Shown here: piece after piece, positions 26,896 through 37,096 of the stretch
Layout: every line of letters starts with the position of its first letter
Position numbering within the stretch: the first letter of the stretch is position 1
Source of the DNA: CBFHMJ01 sp965656875
GTDB taxonomy: Bacteria; Pseudomonadota; Gammaproteobacteria; Enterobacterales; Alteromonadaceae
Assembly: GCA_965656875.1 (NCBI GenBank)
Contig: CBFHMJ010000009.1
Span: 1-64,000, forward strand
Reading direction: 5' to 3'
Length of the DNA stretch: 64,000 bases
Translations under genes and position numbers: made by a program
Notes under the pieces: model-generated
The model's input: only the letters and a program-made list of their open reading frames with translations
Databases searched by the model: none
What the model was told of the DNA's origin: nothing

Positions 26896-27105
26896 CTAGT
26901 GCTCGTTACACACTATGCCGCCACACGAATGCGTTTGAATAATTTTCGAACGCGCAGTACCTGGATTACCACCTACAACCATTTCTTGCATTTCAGCCGT
27001 TAGCTCACCCGCTGGGTTAGCAGGCATTTCTGCCAATTGCTCTGCAGATAATGTTTTACGGAATGCTTCATCTTTCCATGCGCGGATAATATCTGATTTT
27101 TTCAT
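26896..27105 (-). CDS. Class II lanthipeptide precursor (LanA)
   Basis: A 69-residue precursor. The leader (1-46) has the features of mersacidin/lichenicidin-type leaders: IIRAWKDEAFRKTLS, an NPAGEL stretch, an acidic helix and a double-Gly end (EMVVGG). The 23-residue core, NPGTARSKIIQ followed by THSCGGIVCNEH, has four dehydratable residues (T4, S7, T12, S14) and Cys at 15 and 20, so at most two thioether rings, for example S7-C15 with T12 or S14 to C20. It sits 64 nt downstream of the LanM gene on the same strand. The Gly-Gly end predicts cleavage by a C39-type transporter, but none is in the window. Confidence 0.88.
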   Translation of the reverse strand: MKKSDIIRAWKDEAFRKTLSAEQLAEMPANPAGELTAEMQEMVVGGNPGTARSKIIQTHSCGGIVCNEH

Positions 27106-27169
27106 AAAAAATACCCTTATTTTTATTTTCGTAGCTTAAATGTACTGGCAATTAAAGGAGCCAGCATCC

Positions 27170-30100
27170 TCATGTTTTCGCTGACGGGCCTGCTAATGCA
27201 AGCACATCAGGAATTCGGTTCGGCGCAATCAATCGCAACAGAATCAGCCCCATCCCCGCCAGACCATTCATCAGGGAGAATTGCAGATGATTGTCTGGCG
27301 TGGCGGTTCTGAAACCGTGTTTGTCGAGGTGATTGAACACTTTTTGACGTAGATCGATGAATGTTTGTTGCCATGTCACAGCAACTTCATCGCTATGCAG
27401 TGCCAGGGTTTGCGCAATACTCAGATTGCCCAGTAACCCGTGGCACAATGAATGATTCGTGAGTTTGTCTCTGTGTTGTAATTGAAACGCACACACCGCT
27501 AAGTCGTGCTGAATCGTGTCAGAATCGGCCAGTTCGGGAGTCATACAGCGAGACAAGGTAATACCCGCAGCACCATGACACCAGGTTGAACGCCAGACAG
27601 ATTCCAGGCCATCACGTTTATCTGGCCAGTTCTGATTCACATCGCAAAACTGCTGGTTTTCTGCCGTAATGGCTTTACGAGCAATTGCCAGAAAACGGTC
27701 ATCTCCCCAGCGACGGGTTAAATTTGCCAGTGCAAGCGCAATACCTGAACTACCGTGAGAAAAACCAGTGAGCGTTTTGTTGTGTTCCGGAATGATCCAG
27801 CCAGAATCAGCACCGTCATCAAGGAATTGATTCAGCAGGTGCTCACCCGCTTTTGTTGCCAGTAAACGCGCCTGAGACGTCAGCTCCGGCACTTCACTCA
27901 AATAGATCAGCGCTTGTACCGCACCAGCATTACCAGCCATAACATCGACATTAGTATCTTGCTCAATGATGGATTCCAGCCGAGTCAGGCAGTCATCCGC
28001 ATACCTCAGCCAACATTGTCGATCAGCCTGTTGTTGCGTCGGAGTACCCGTTGGTGTTTTGTCGTTAAGCATATAAGCCAGCACATAAATCGCACCGCCT
28101 AACCCGGTAAATCCCGCTTGTTTAACGATCGAACTGCGAGCAATATCCTGAAAAACAGCGTGCAAAGCTTGTTCTGCACAGTCTGAATAGTCGTGTCGGC
28201 CAGTAATTTCACTTAAACAAGCCAGAAACAGCGCAATACCGAGGTTGCCATCATATAAATTGTCTTCTGCCAGGGTTAGCGCCCAGTTACCCGGCGTCTG
28301 TTCATAACCAAACCAGTTCACACAGTCTTTGTCTCTGATAGCTGCCTGTAACAGGCTGTCACCAATATGCTCAGCACTGCTCGTCAATGCCGCTGCAATG
28401 GCTTTATCATCATGGTGTTGCATAGCACACCATTGAGGAAACGACTGAGGTTTCATGGTGCGAAGCAATGCTGGCTCTTGTTGGGTCAGCGCCATAGCGA
28501 CCAGTAGCGATTGAGCATTGGATTGCTGCGACCATTGATGCGGCCTGTCAGTCGCATGCTCCAGTCGGTTCCGTAAGGCCTGCATACCACTGACAGCAAA
28601 GTAATCGTTGATTGGAGTTCCCGCTTCGCCCAACAAATCACAGGATTCAGGCTGGTGATAGAACACCGGAATATTGTTCGCTAACAACGCCTGTTGCTCA
28701 CTGGCAATCCGGGCATTATTCAATCCACCACTATCTATAAAGCGAGCTAGTTGCTCCGCTAAAAACTCAGCGCGTTTGCCGGGTTTTCTCAGTAAATCCG
28801 GGTGATAGCTGGCAATCAGTAATTGCTGATAGATATCACTGGACTGCAATAAAAAACGGTAGGAAATATCTTGAAATGCCTTCAGGGGCGAATCTTCAGC
28901 TAACAGAGATTCAGCCTGTTGCTGTAAAAACGTCAGATAGGCGTCAAATCCTTGTTGGATGTCATCAATCCGGCCTTCAAAGCCAACAACATTACCCTCA
29001 TGTGTCGGTAAATTATGTTTACCGTCCAATTGAACAGTGATTTCACGCCAACTCATGTCATCCGTTTTCGCGCCTGACACACCAAAAAGCGTCCGATCAA
29101 CTTTAGCGCCGTCCTTCGCTGACATCGCTCCGATGTCCATCCCTTCTTTATCAATTGAAAAATCATGACGCACTGGCAAAAGCGCTGTGCAGGTCACGTT
29201 ATAAGCGAGATGTTTGGATATAGCCGGACTGAACAATGTCTCCAGGTCAACGACTATCGGTGAATCACCGGCGGCAATCAGGTTTTCATAGTGGATATCT
29301 GTGCCACCCAGGACATACATCAGGGCAATCATTGCGCCGAGCTGTTCGTAATATGATGCGGCTTTCTCAGGTGTTGACAGCGGTTGCTGTTCAACAAATT
29401 CAACCCAACCCCAGTCTTGATGGTCAATAAAAGAAAACGAGGCTAATTGAATTGAAGGATTTCGTTGATTTAACCAGGTCAGGAGTTGATTCCAGGCACG
29501 ATCGCCAGCCATAGAACGAGGTTTATAAACAATACGGCGACCCTGTTCAAATTCAATCACACATACGCTACGACCATTATGATGCGTGTCACCCGAGTCA
29601 CTGTGTATACGAATAACCGACAACAATTGACCGGCAAAACAGTGGGACATTATTCGGGAATAGTCGTGATCCAGTCGTGACAGCAACTCGATACTGGCGG
29701 TTTGCCATTGCTGAATTGTCTCGCATAAACAATCAGCGACTACCGGATATTCTCGCAATATTGCCAACGCTTTTTCTCGTTGACCCAGTAATTGAAGAAA
29801 ACTGGCATACCGTGCTTCTCCATTGTCGCCTGCTAATCCCCCCACGAGCCTGGCAACATTCAGCTCCAGTAACAGAGTGCGTGTCACGACTGGTTTCAAC
29901 CTGGCAAGCAATGATTTCACGAGATCGGACAGAATTGTTTTACTATCCTGATAGTGAGCAGGCGACTGGGCCGTTAACCGCTTCAACATGCGTTCTACCG
30001 GTGCGATACCCGATGTCATTATCGGCCACGCAAACGTCAGCAATCCCATATCAGAAGGTGTTAATGTAAAGTCACTTTTATCATGGGAATCGAATAATGA

Positions 30101-30199
30101 ACGCCAGTCATTAGCTTTTATTTGTTCACCAGTGATCAGGTGGTCTGCCAAACGATGTGGTGAAGCAGAATGAACGTCATTCGTTGTCGTTTTAAGCAT
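27170..30199 (-). CDS. Class II lanthionine synthetase LanM
   Basis: A 1009-residue bifunctional enzyme. The N-terminal dehydratase (DUF4135; about 100-600) shows YKPRSMAGDRAWN near 225, GGTDIHYENLIA near 300 and VVDLETLF. The C-terminal cyclase (LanC-like; about 660-1000) has the zinc ligands Cys in TWCHGAAGI near 873 and Cys-His in SLCHGLLGN near 920. It dehydrates Ser/Thr and forms lanthionines in the adjacent LanA. The start at 30199 is chosen because AAGGAT lies 8 nt upstream; the frame extends 18 codons higher without a ribosome site. A large hybrid regulator gene is divergent. Confidence 0.95.
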   Translation of the reverse strand: MLKTTTNDVHSASPHRLADHLITGEQIKANDWRSLFDSHDKSDFTLTPSDMGLLTFAWPIMTSGIAPVERMLKRLTAQSPAHYQDSKTILSDLVKSLLARLKPVVTRTLLLELNVARLVGGLAGDNGEARYASFLQLLGQREKALAILREYPVVADCLCETIQQWQTASIELLSRLDHDYSRIMSHCFAGQLLSVIRIHSDSGDTHHNGRSVCVIEFEQGRRIVYKPRSMAGDRAWNQLLTWLNQRNPSIQLASFSFIDHQDWGWVEFVEQQPLSTPEKAASYYEQLGAMIALMYVLGGTDIHYENLIAAGDSPIVVDLETLFSPAISKHLAYNVTCTALLPVRHDFSIDKEGMDIGAMSAKDGAKVDRTLFGVSGAKTDDMSWREITVQLDGKHNLPTHEGNVVGFEGRIDDIQQGFDAYLTFLQQQAESLLAEDSPLKAFQDISYRFLLQSSDIYQQLLIASYHPDLLRKPGKRAEFLAEQLARFIDSGGLNNARIASEQQALLANNIPVFYHQPESCDLLGEAGTPINDYFAVSGMQALRNRLEHATDRPHQWSQQSNAQSLLVAMALTQQEPALLRTMKPQSFPQWCAMQHHDDKAIAAALTSSAEHIGDSLLQAAIRDKDCVNWFGYEQTPGNWALTLAEDNLYDGNLGIALFLACLSEITGRHDYSDCAEQALHAVFQDIARSSIVKQAGFTGLGGAIYVLAYMLNDKTPTGTPTQQQADRQCWLRYADDCLTRLESIIEQDTNVDVMAGNAGAVQALIYLSEVPELTSQARLLATKAGEHLLNQFLDDGADSGWIIPEHNKTLTGFSHGSSGIALALANLTRRWGDDRFLAIARKAITAENQQFCDVNQNWPDKRDGLESVWRSTWCHGAAGITLSRCMTPELADSDTIQHDLAVCAFQLQHRDKLTNHSLCHGLLGNLSIAQTLALHSDEVAVTWQQTFIDLRQKVFNHLDKHGFRTATPDNHLQFSLMNGLAGMGLILLRLIAPNRIPDVLALAGPSAKT

Positions 30200-30253
30200 A
30201 GTCAGATCCTTCTCAATGGGAACAAATGCCGTGCTGTGAATCATGGCTTGCAT

Positions 30254-30485
30254 CGTGTTTCAAACCAGCCGTTCTGAGTTATTAAAATTCTGACGAAATT
30301 TGTAAAAATGCTGACAACAATCCATATGCAATTGTTTTTAATGACTATTTTTTATTGATAAAACGTTAATCTCATCGGACTTGTACCGCTAAATTTGCGA
30401 TAAATGGATTTGTTTTGTCCATAAAATCTATCATCAGCCGTCGCAAAATTGCGTACTGTTCGCTTCATCGATTGATGAATTAAAT
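30254..30485. other. Divergent promoter region of lanM and the hybrid regulator
   Basis: AT-rich, with no gene. It must hold both promoters. The clearest element is the inverted repeat at 30486-30525. Confidence 0.5.
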
Positions 30486-30525
30486 AACCGTTTGTCTTTC
30501 CCAAAACCCAATGTTATAAACGGTT
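30486..30525 (+). promoter_or_regulatory. Candidate operator before the hybrid regulator
   Basis: AACCGTTT (30486-30493) and AAACGGTT (30518-30525) form an 8-bp inverted repeat with 24 nt between, about 27 nt before the regulator's ATG. An AraC-type dimer site or autoregulatory site is possible. Confidence 0.35.
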
Positions 30526-30551
30526 TAATTTCGTTAATATATTAAGAATTT

Positions 30552-33500
30552 ATGTTGTATCTTAATCGTCTGCTTGTAATCTTTTTTCTATTCTCTTTAA
30601 GTGCAATCTCCTTACCTTCCCTTGCCGAAAAAGAACCTCTTTTAACTCACGTCGAAACCGGTCTTAAACGTGTTGACGAGCCGATGTTGCAGACTGAAAT
30701 AAATGTGCTAACACAAACGGCTGATGGCGTGATCTGGGCAGGAACCAATAGCGGAGTGATTCGTTATGATGGTCACAGAGCCAGCCGCTTTTCTCCTGCA
30801 AATCATGATGAACCGCTGAACAATCCGGTGATTACCGGGTTATTGGCTGATCAGAATAATCATCTTTGGATTGGGACATATGGCGGAGGATTAAGTAAGT
30901 ACTCGCTAATAACAGGGAAGCTGACAACCTTTCATCATGACCCGGACGACGAGCAATCGTTATCGTCTGACACCCTTTGGTCTTTGGCGTCACATCAGAC
31001 AAGCGGTATCTGGATTGGCACCCGAAAATGGCTAAATTTATTTAATATTCAAACCAACACAAATCAACGTTTTGGCCCGGCACTGGCCGGCCAGAATGAA
31101 ATAGATAACAATATCTGGACCAGTTACGACAGTAGCGAACATATCACCTGGATTGGCACATTAACGGATGGCGTGTACCGTTGGGACCGCAAACATCAGA
31201 CGGTCACGCAATTCAACACAGACAACGGCCTGAGTCATAACGCGGTTAGAACCATAACAGCCGACCGTGAAGGCAATGTATGGATCGGAACTGACAACGG
31301 AATCACCATCATTGATGTTGAAACCAATGCCACCAAACACTTATCAACCAATAACACGCCTGGACTTGCTGGCAATGAAATCAATCAACTATTGCGAGAC
31401 AGCTCAGGAAAAATCTGGATCGGTACGTATGGAGCAGGATTGAGTGTGATGGACGCGGAAAGCGGGCTGTTCAAGCAGTTTACTTTTAGCTCGCTCGAAC
31501 TAAAAGCCAGCCATACGCCGACCATTGTTTACGATATTCTCGAAGACCATCGTGGAACACTCTGGTTTGCAACCGATAGAGGATTAATTAAACATCACCG
31601 TCAGGCGACCAACATCTCTCAATTTGAACTGACAAACGTCACCAATAACAGTACCAGCGCCTTGTACCGCAGTGAACAATCAGGATTATGGCTTGCGATG
31701 GGTGATTATCTGGTTAATACCACTGAACATCTCACCGTAAAATCAACCTTACGGGTAGATACTCAGATTCACCAAATCACAGAAGATGGTGAAGGAAATA
31801 TCTGGTTAGCCACACATTCCCGAGGACTATTAAAGATTGCTCCCGACAACCAGTTAATTGCTGATTACCCCATCAAACCGGATAACGCAGAAAGAAATAG
31901 TGAAGTCGCTTCTTTGCTGATTCCCAGGACAGTCAGCAACACCGCAGCTAAAAACACAAGGATACTTCTGGGTTTTACTCGTATGAAAGGCGGAATTGGT
32001 GGCATTGCCATTTTTGATGAAGCACAAGGACTGATACACCACCAACAACCTAAGTTAAACATTATGGCAATGCATCCACTGGATGATAGCCAAATCTTGC
32101 TGGCAACGGCGAGTGCTGGTTTGTGGCAATTCGATATAAACACCCTGAAAGCTCACCGAATCAATAACGACCAATCTCCATCTCTGGATAACCTGGCTTA
32201 TTTTCATCGACTGTCCTCCGGGCAACTTTTAGTATCAACCGTCAGCCAGGGCATCGCGCAATACGATCCGGCAACCCAACAACTTAGCCTGATCAATCCG
32301 GAGTTGAACACTCGTTGGATCACCGAAGATAAAGAAGGTCAGATCTGGGCAGCCAGCGGGAATTCTCTGGTCGCATTATCACCGCAGTCATTACAAGTAG
32401 AACGAGACTGGGATAGCGTATTAAACGTTAATTACTTCTCGAACAAAGCAGTACTGGCAACCCAAACTGGCGATGGCATTTTATTTGGCACACGCTATGG
32501 CTTGCTTTATGTCACCACATCTCCCAACCCACTGGTTTTACCTACGGTATCTTCGTCTTATCTTGAGATGCAGCCAGCGCCCACCTTTTCTCCAGTCAAA
32601 ACACTACTTACTGATTTCAGTATTTTGAATCGGACTGTTATTCCTGAACCGACAAAACCGGATTCTGCGCTCCGACAAACGATACAATTCGCCGAACAAG
32701 TAACTTTGTCACATGAAGATTACCTGTTCTCATTTGAATTTACAGCGCCCAATTATGAATATCAGGACCGAATAGGCTTTGAATATCGACTCAAAGGCTT
32801 CGATCCAACCTGGATACCAGCGACAACTAACAGCCGGACCGCCAGTTACTCCAATGTGCCGCCAGGGCACTATCAATTTTCAGTTCGTGCTATCAGCCCC
32901 TGGCAAGATCAGCCGCAACCAGTCACGCAAATTTCAGTGGTTGTGCAACCTCCCTGGTGGCAAACCATTCAGGCGAAGATGCTATGGGGCGCACTTATCA
33001 TTATCGGTATTTATGCCGTAGTAGCGATCCGAACCAAAAACCTGAGATGTCGCTCTGAACAGCTTGAACGCGGTATTTTGAAACGCACACAGGAACTGGA
33101 ACAAAAGAGTTCCACGATTGAGAATCTTCTCAGGCAACGTCAGTTTATGTTCACCGCGATCTCTCATGAATTAAGAACCCCACTGACGCTGGTACTTAAT
33201 CCGCTTACTCGTTTACTGGCAGACAGCAAACATTCCGAAGACAAAACAACGCTGACGCTCATTAAACGTAATGCTGAACGATTAACCCAACTGGTAGAAC
33301 AACTTCTCTGGTTGGCAAAAGCGCAACAACCTCAGCCTGATAAACAAGAAATAATCGACCTAAAACATGCGCTGATACAAGCACAGAAAACGTTCAAACC
33401 ACTGGCGGCAGAACGAGGACAAACAATTACTGTAGCGCCTTCTGTATCGATAAGAGTGGCATTACTGCCAGATGCATTGCCCCAAATCATCGGCAACCTG

Positions 33501-34712
33501 CTGTCGAATGCCATCAAATATGCTGCCGCACACTCGGACATTACGATGAACTGCTCACTGAAGGGCCGCCGCATCATGATTAGTGTTCAGGACACAGGCC
33601 CTGGAATTCCATTGCCGCTTCACGGCAGTGTGTTTGATATCTTCAATCGCGGTCAGTGGCAGGCCAGTGAGCATATTCGTGGCTCCGGTATTGGTCTCGC
33701 CGTTGTCAAAGCGCAGGTTGAAGCCTGTAAGGGCCATATTCACCTGGACCCGGACTGGCATGACGGCTGTCGTTTTCTGATCGAGTTACCTTTTGATGAA
33801 TCGTTACAAGCTTCTGATGACAAACCACATCAACTGGATGCGCTACGCTGGCAAGAATCCATGCCGAAGCAATCCCCTTCAGAAACACCCATGACGGTTC
33901 AGCCGCTGCCACCAGATGACCCTGATGCGCCCATTATTCTGTTTGTAGAAGACAATATTGATCTGCTCAGCCACCTGATGACTAAGTACGCAAAGGATTA
34001 TCGCTGTTATGGCGCACGAGAGGGTAAAGCAGGTCTGCAACAAGCATTAGAGGTCGTTCCGGATATTATTGTGTCCGATGTCATGATGCCCGGGATCAGT
34101 GGATTTGAATTATGCCATCAGGTCAAAAGTCACGAGTTACTGGCGCATATTCCCGTCATTTTACTAACGGCGAAATCGGATGAAGACAGTCGCCTGGAAG
34201 GATGGAAAAAACTGGCTGATGATTACATTGCCAAGCCATTTACCGACACCATACTGACACAACGTATCGACAACTTGCTGGCTATCAGACGAATTCTGGT
34301 GCAACGCTGGTCAGCGCAACTGACCACGGATGGCTTGACCCCGTTGTTGTCGCAAACAGACACCGATCAGATAATGAATTCGGTAGACAGCGAATTTTTA
34401 ACGAAATTTGATGTATTGATTCAGCAGCAATTCCATCGCACAGATTTGTTGATTGGTGACATTGCCAGTCAACTGGCAATGAGTGAACGCCAGTTACAAC
34501 GCAAACTCAAAGCACTGACACATCAAAAGTTTTCGGATTATCTTCGTCAGGCAAGACTCAACCGGGCTAAAACACTACTGGCGTCAGGCATGCAAGCAGG
34601 ACAAGTAACAGACGACGTGGGGTTTTCGTCACAATCTTACTTTACCGCCTGCTTTAAAGCTGAATTTGGACTAACACCTAAGCAGTATCAGCAATCAACA
34701 CAAACCGGTTAA
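30552..34712 (+). CDS. Hybrid two-component regulator (propellers, Y_Y_Y, kinase, receiver, AraC HTH)
   Basis: A 1386-residue one-protein signalling system of the HTCS type. In order: signal peptide (1-25); two seven-bladed sensor propellers with WIGT-x-G repeats (about 35-700); Y_Y_Y domain (about 715-800); a transmembrane helix (about 808-828); HisKA with ISHELRTPLT near 869; HATPase with NLLSNAIKYA and DTGPGIP, GSGIGLAVV; receiver with VEDN (near 1131), phospho-Asp near 1176 in VSDVMMPG, and Lys in IAKPF; AraC helix-turn-helix (about 1285-1386). This class is best known in Bacteroidota for polysaccharide use. Here it is divergent from lanM and near a secreted esterase, so it may control either. 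Confidence 0.93.
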   Translation: MLYLNRLLVIFFLFSLSAISLPSLAEKEPLLTHVETGLKRVDEPMLQTEINVLTQTADGVIWAGTNSGVIRYDGHRASRFSPANHDEPLNNPVITGLLADQNNHLWIGTYGGGLSKYSLITGKLTTFHHDPDDEQSLSSDTLWSLASHQTSGIWIGTRKWLNLFNIQTNTNQRFGPALAGQNEIDNNIWTSYDSSEHITWIGTLTDGVYRWDRKHQTVTQFNTDNGLSHNAVRTITADREGNVWIGTDNGITIIDVETNATKHLSTNNTPGLAGNEINQLLRDSSGKIWIGTYGAGLSVMDAESGLFKQFTFSSLELKASHTPTIVYDILEDHRGTLWFATDRGLIKHHRQATNISQFELTNVTNNSTSALYRSEQSGLWLAMGDYLVNTTEHLTVKSTLRVDTQIHQITEDGEGNIWLATHSRGLLKIAPDNQLIADYPIKPDNAERNSEVASLLIPRTVSNTAAKNTRILLGFTRMKGGIGGIAIFDEAQGLIHHQQPKLNIMAMHPLDDSQILLATASAGLWQFDINTLKAHRINNDQSPSLDNLAYFHRLSSGQLLVSTVSQGIAQYDPATQQLSLINPELNTRWITEDKEGQIWAASGNSLVALSPQSLQVERDWDSVLNVNYFSNKAVLATQTGDGILFGTRYGLLYVTTSPNPLVLPTVSSSYLEMQPAPTFSPVKTLLTDFSILNRTVIPEPTKPDSALRQTIQFAEQVTLSHEDYLFSFEFTAPNYEYQDRIGFEYRLKGFDPTWIPATTNSRTASYSNVPPGHYQFSVRAISPWQDQPQPVTQISVVVQPPWWQTIQAKMLWGALIIIGIYAVVAIRTKNLRCRSEQLERGILKRTQELEQKSSTIENLLRQRQFMFTAISHELRTPLTLVLNPLTRLLADSKHSEDKTTLTLIKRNAERLTQLVEQLLWLAKAQQPQPDKQEIIDLKHALIQAQKTFKPLAAERGQTITVAPSVSIRVALLPDALPQIIGNLLSNAIKYAAAHSDITMNCSLKGRRIMISVQDTGPGIPLPLHGSVFDIFNRGQWQASEHIRGSGIGLAVVKAQVEACKGHIHLDPDWHDGCRFLIELPFDESLQASDDKPHQLDALRWQESMPKQSPSETPMTVQPLPPDDPDAPIILFVEDNIDLLSHLMTKYAKDYRCYGAREGKAGLQQALEVVPDIIVSDVMMPGISGFELCHQVKSHELLAHIPVILLTAKSDEDSRLEGWKKLADDYIAKPFTDTILTQRIDNLLAIRRILVQRWSAQLTTDGLTPLLSQTDTDQIMNSVDSEFLTKFDVLIQQQFHRTDLLIGDIASQLAMSERQLQRKLKALTHQKFSDYLRQARLNRAKTLLASGMQAGQVTDDVGFSSQSYFTACFKAEFGLTPKQYQQSTQTG

Positions 34713-35548
34713 AGCACACATGCTTTGACTTGCTCCGGTGGTTTAGTGCCTGCCGGAGCGCCATCAACAAACCAACCCGATGCAAAACGAAACTGGATCT
34801 TATGAAAACCACAGGTATTTTTACGAGGGAACTTCAGTTCAAACTGCCGGGTTGAAACACTCAGGCTGACACCACACACTGCCGGAGCCGCCAGCTTCAT
34901 ATCAAGGCTATTGTCTCTTGCAATCAGCAATTTCACGGGCAGTGACTGTAACATCACATTCGCTGCATCGGCCATAGCCTTTTTACCATCTTTATCCTTC
35001 AGGTATGTCACCCGATTATTGACCTTGAACAACTCGCCATACAAGGTGTTACGAGCGGCAAAATGTGCGCAGTCTCCTTCTGCTAATCCTTTACTAATCG
35101 TGATTGTCCGTTCCTTAATTCCCGTTATTGGATTGCGTACACCCATCACTTCTTCTATATCATTCACTACTTTGTGATAACGAAACTCTTGCAATGTTGC
35201 GCCGTCTGGCGCGATTAATCCGGTCGCTGAATCAGTTTTGCCAATGTCCGTCAGATACGCCGTTCGTTTCGCCAGCGCCCGGTTAATTAACGCCGGATCA
35301 GCCTCTTTACCGTATTGCTGGTATATTGCCGTTAGTTCAGCTGAATATTCACCTTTACGAAACAGCTTTGCTGCCAGATCTGCATCGTCCAGATGCCGAC
35401 TCACCCGAACTAAATCAGCTGCTTCATCGCTATTCTTCCGAAAAAAGTTCGCGACAGCTTCCGCCGCTTCAGTTCGCCAACTTGCACTGGCATGAGAGCC
35501 AACCAACAGACAAAAGAAAGCCAGTGCGCAGGTGATTCGCTTGTTCAT
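34709..35548 (-). CDS. Exported protein of unknown function
   Basis: A 279-residue protein with a signal peptide (about 1-22, ending SAS). A helical N-terminal part (EAVANFFRKNSDEAADLVRV) precedes an alpha/beta middle with a Cys-His pair (GDCAHFAARNTLYGE) reminiscent of papain-like or transglutaminase-like centres, and a beta-rich C-terminal part with several Cys. I do not recognise the family. Its stop codon overlaps the end of the convergent regulator gene by 4 nt. Confidence 0.6.
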   Translation of the reverse strand: MNKRITCALAFFCLLVGSHASASWRTEAAEAVANFFRKNSDEAADLVRVSRHLDDADLAAKLFRKGEYSAELTAIYQQYGKEADPALINRALAKRTAYLTDIGKTDSATGLIAPDGATLQEFRYHKVVNDIEEVMGVRNPITGIKERTITISKGLAEGDCAHFAARNTLYGELFKVNNRVTYLKDKDGKKAMADAANVMLQSLPVKLLIARDNSLDMKLAAPAVCGVSLSVSTRQFELKFPRKNTCGFHKIQFRFASGWFVDGAPAGTKPPEQVKACVL

Positions 35549-35778
35549 GATCGTTCGCCTTTTATTTGAGGCCAGTTACTCAGGTGGTAATCAGCTTTTT
35601 CTAATAAACGCTATAACTATCAATATGTTGCATTAATTATATTTTTTGATAGGGTGTTAGCGTTAAAAATTAGTGAACAGATGAGATAGTAATCCATTGT
35701 CAGGCTGTGATAAACCCACGCCAGCAACAACGCTAATTAAACCTGGGACGTCATTCACCAAACAGCAAGGAGGACACT

Positions 35779-36948
35779 GTGTCTTTACTTCGATATACCC
35801 TTATAGCTTTCACTCTACTCTCGATTTCAACACAAGCCGCCGAAGCACCTGAACCGGCTGCAACTTATCCCGCTGAAACCAAAACGATTACGTCCAAAGT
35901 CCTACAAGAAGATCGTGAAGTCATTATTCAACTTCCTGTCAATTATCACGAGTACACCGATCGCCATTACCCGGTACTCTATCTCCTTGATGGCGATACC
36001 AATGTCTCACTTATCCATAGTTTATTAGGCCGCCGGGCTAAATCTGGTGAAGCACCTGAATTTATTATCGTTGGTATTAAAAACACTGATCGGTTACGGG
36101 ATCTGGCGCCTACAGTAAACCATGATCCACGCGGACCTGTAGGAAAAGGTGGCGGCGGTGACAAGTTCCTGAATTACCTTGAACATGAATTAATGCCTTA
36201 CATCAACAAACAATACCGTACTCATGACTACAAAGTGTTGTCAGGCCATTCACTCGGTGGCCTGTTGGTGTTACATGCATTGCAGTCTCGCCCTAATCTG
36301 TTTCAGGCGCATTTAGCCTACAGTCCGGCAGTTTGGTGGGGTGACCGGACAACAGCAAAAAATGTCAAAGCCTTTATGAAAAACACCAAACAATTCAATA
36401 ACTTTTTGTATATGAATATTGGTAGCGAAGGTGGTGAAATGCGTGAGGTGTATGACGACTTACAACAAACGATCAGTCAAAACACACCCGATGGTTTGCG
36501 CTTTCATGTTGATGCGTTCAATGACATCACGCACGACCTGACATCATCAGCGGGAGCATTTAATGCCTGGCATCACTTGTTATGGCCGAGAAGAATGCCA
36601 AAAGAAGCGTTTAAAAACGATGTTGCTTCTGTCAAAGCCTATCACGACCAGGTATCACAGCAATATGGCCGAACCATCAAACCCTCACAATGGACGATTG
36701 ATGGTTTTGGATATCGCTTGATGAAGGACGGCAATCTCACGGCTGCCATCGAGATTTTTGGCTTTAACACCAAAGAATTTCCTGATTCGCCCTATAGCTG
36801 GGCCAGTTTATCTGAAGCGCAGGAAAAGCATGGCGATCATACCAATGCACTGATATCAACCAATAAAGCGTTGTCTCTGGCGAAAGAAGGCGACTACGGC
36901 TACGAACAGTTAATTGAACGTCAGAAACGTCTAAGCACCAACCGTTAA
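35779..36948 (+). CDS. Secreted esterase with C-terminal TPR-like repeats
   Basis: A 389-residue exported serine hydrolase of the enterochelin esterase-like family. It has a signal peptide (about 1-21, ending TQAAE), PVLYLLDGDTN, GDKFLNYLEHELMPYI and the nucleophile elbow GHSLGGLL near residue 156. A late His in DITHDL is the probable base. Residues about 312-380 form two TPR-like helical pairs (GNLTAAIEIFGFN...; GDHTNALISTNKALSLA). GTG start at 35779 with a very strong AAGGAGG site. Related proteins cleave siderophore or polysaccharide esters; the substrate here is unknown. A hairpin at 36969-37000 follows. Confidence 0.82.
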   Translation: MSLLRYTLIAFTLLSISTQAAEAPEPAATYPAETKTITSKVLQEDREVIIQLPVNYHEYTDRHYPVLYLLDGDTNVSLIHSLLGRRAKSGEAPEFIIVGIKNTDRLRDLAPTVNHDPRGPVGKGGGGDKFLNYLEHELMPYINKQYRTHDYKVLSGHSLGGLLVLHALQSRPNLFQAHLAYSPAVWWGDRTTAKNVKAFMKNTKQFNNFLYMNIGSEGGEMREVYDDLQQTISQNTPDGLRFHVDAFNDITHDLTSSAGAFNAWHHLLWPRRMPKEAFKNDVASVKAYHDQVSQQYGRTIKPSQWTIDGFGYRLMKDGNLTAAIEIFGFNTKEFPDSPYSWASLSEAQEKHGDHTNALISTNKALSLAKEGDYGYEQLIERQKRLSTNR

Positions 36949-36968
36949 CGGTCGAACAGTAATCAAGG

Positions 36969-37000
36969 GGTCAGGAACAGCATCGTGAATGTTCCTGACC
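36969..37000. terminator. Hairpin after the TPR esterase
   Basis: Perfect 11-bp stem GGTCAGGAACA (36969-36979) with TGTTCCTGACC (36990-37000). There is no T-run. Confidence 0.55.
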
Positions 37001-37096
37001 GATTGCATCATACGTTTCTTTGATTCATCGACAGGCCACCGCACCAGCAACTTACGCTCTATACCATCAACATTGTAATTACCGGACGATCCATTT

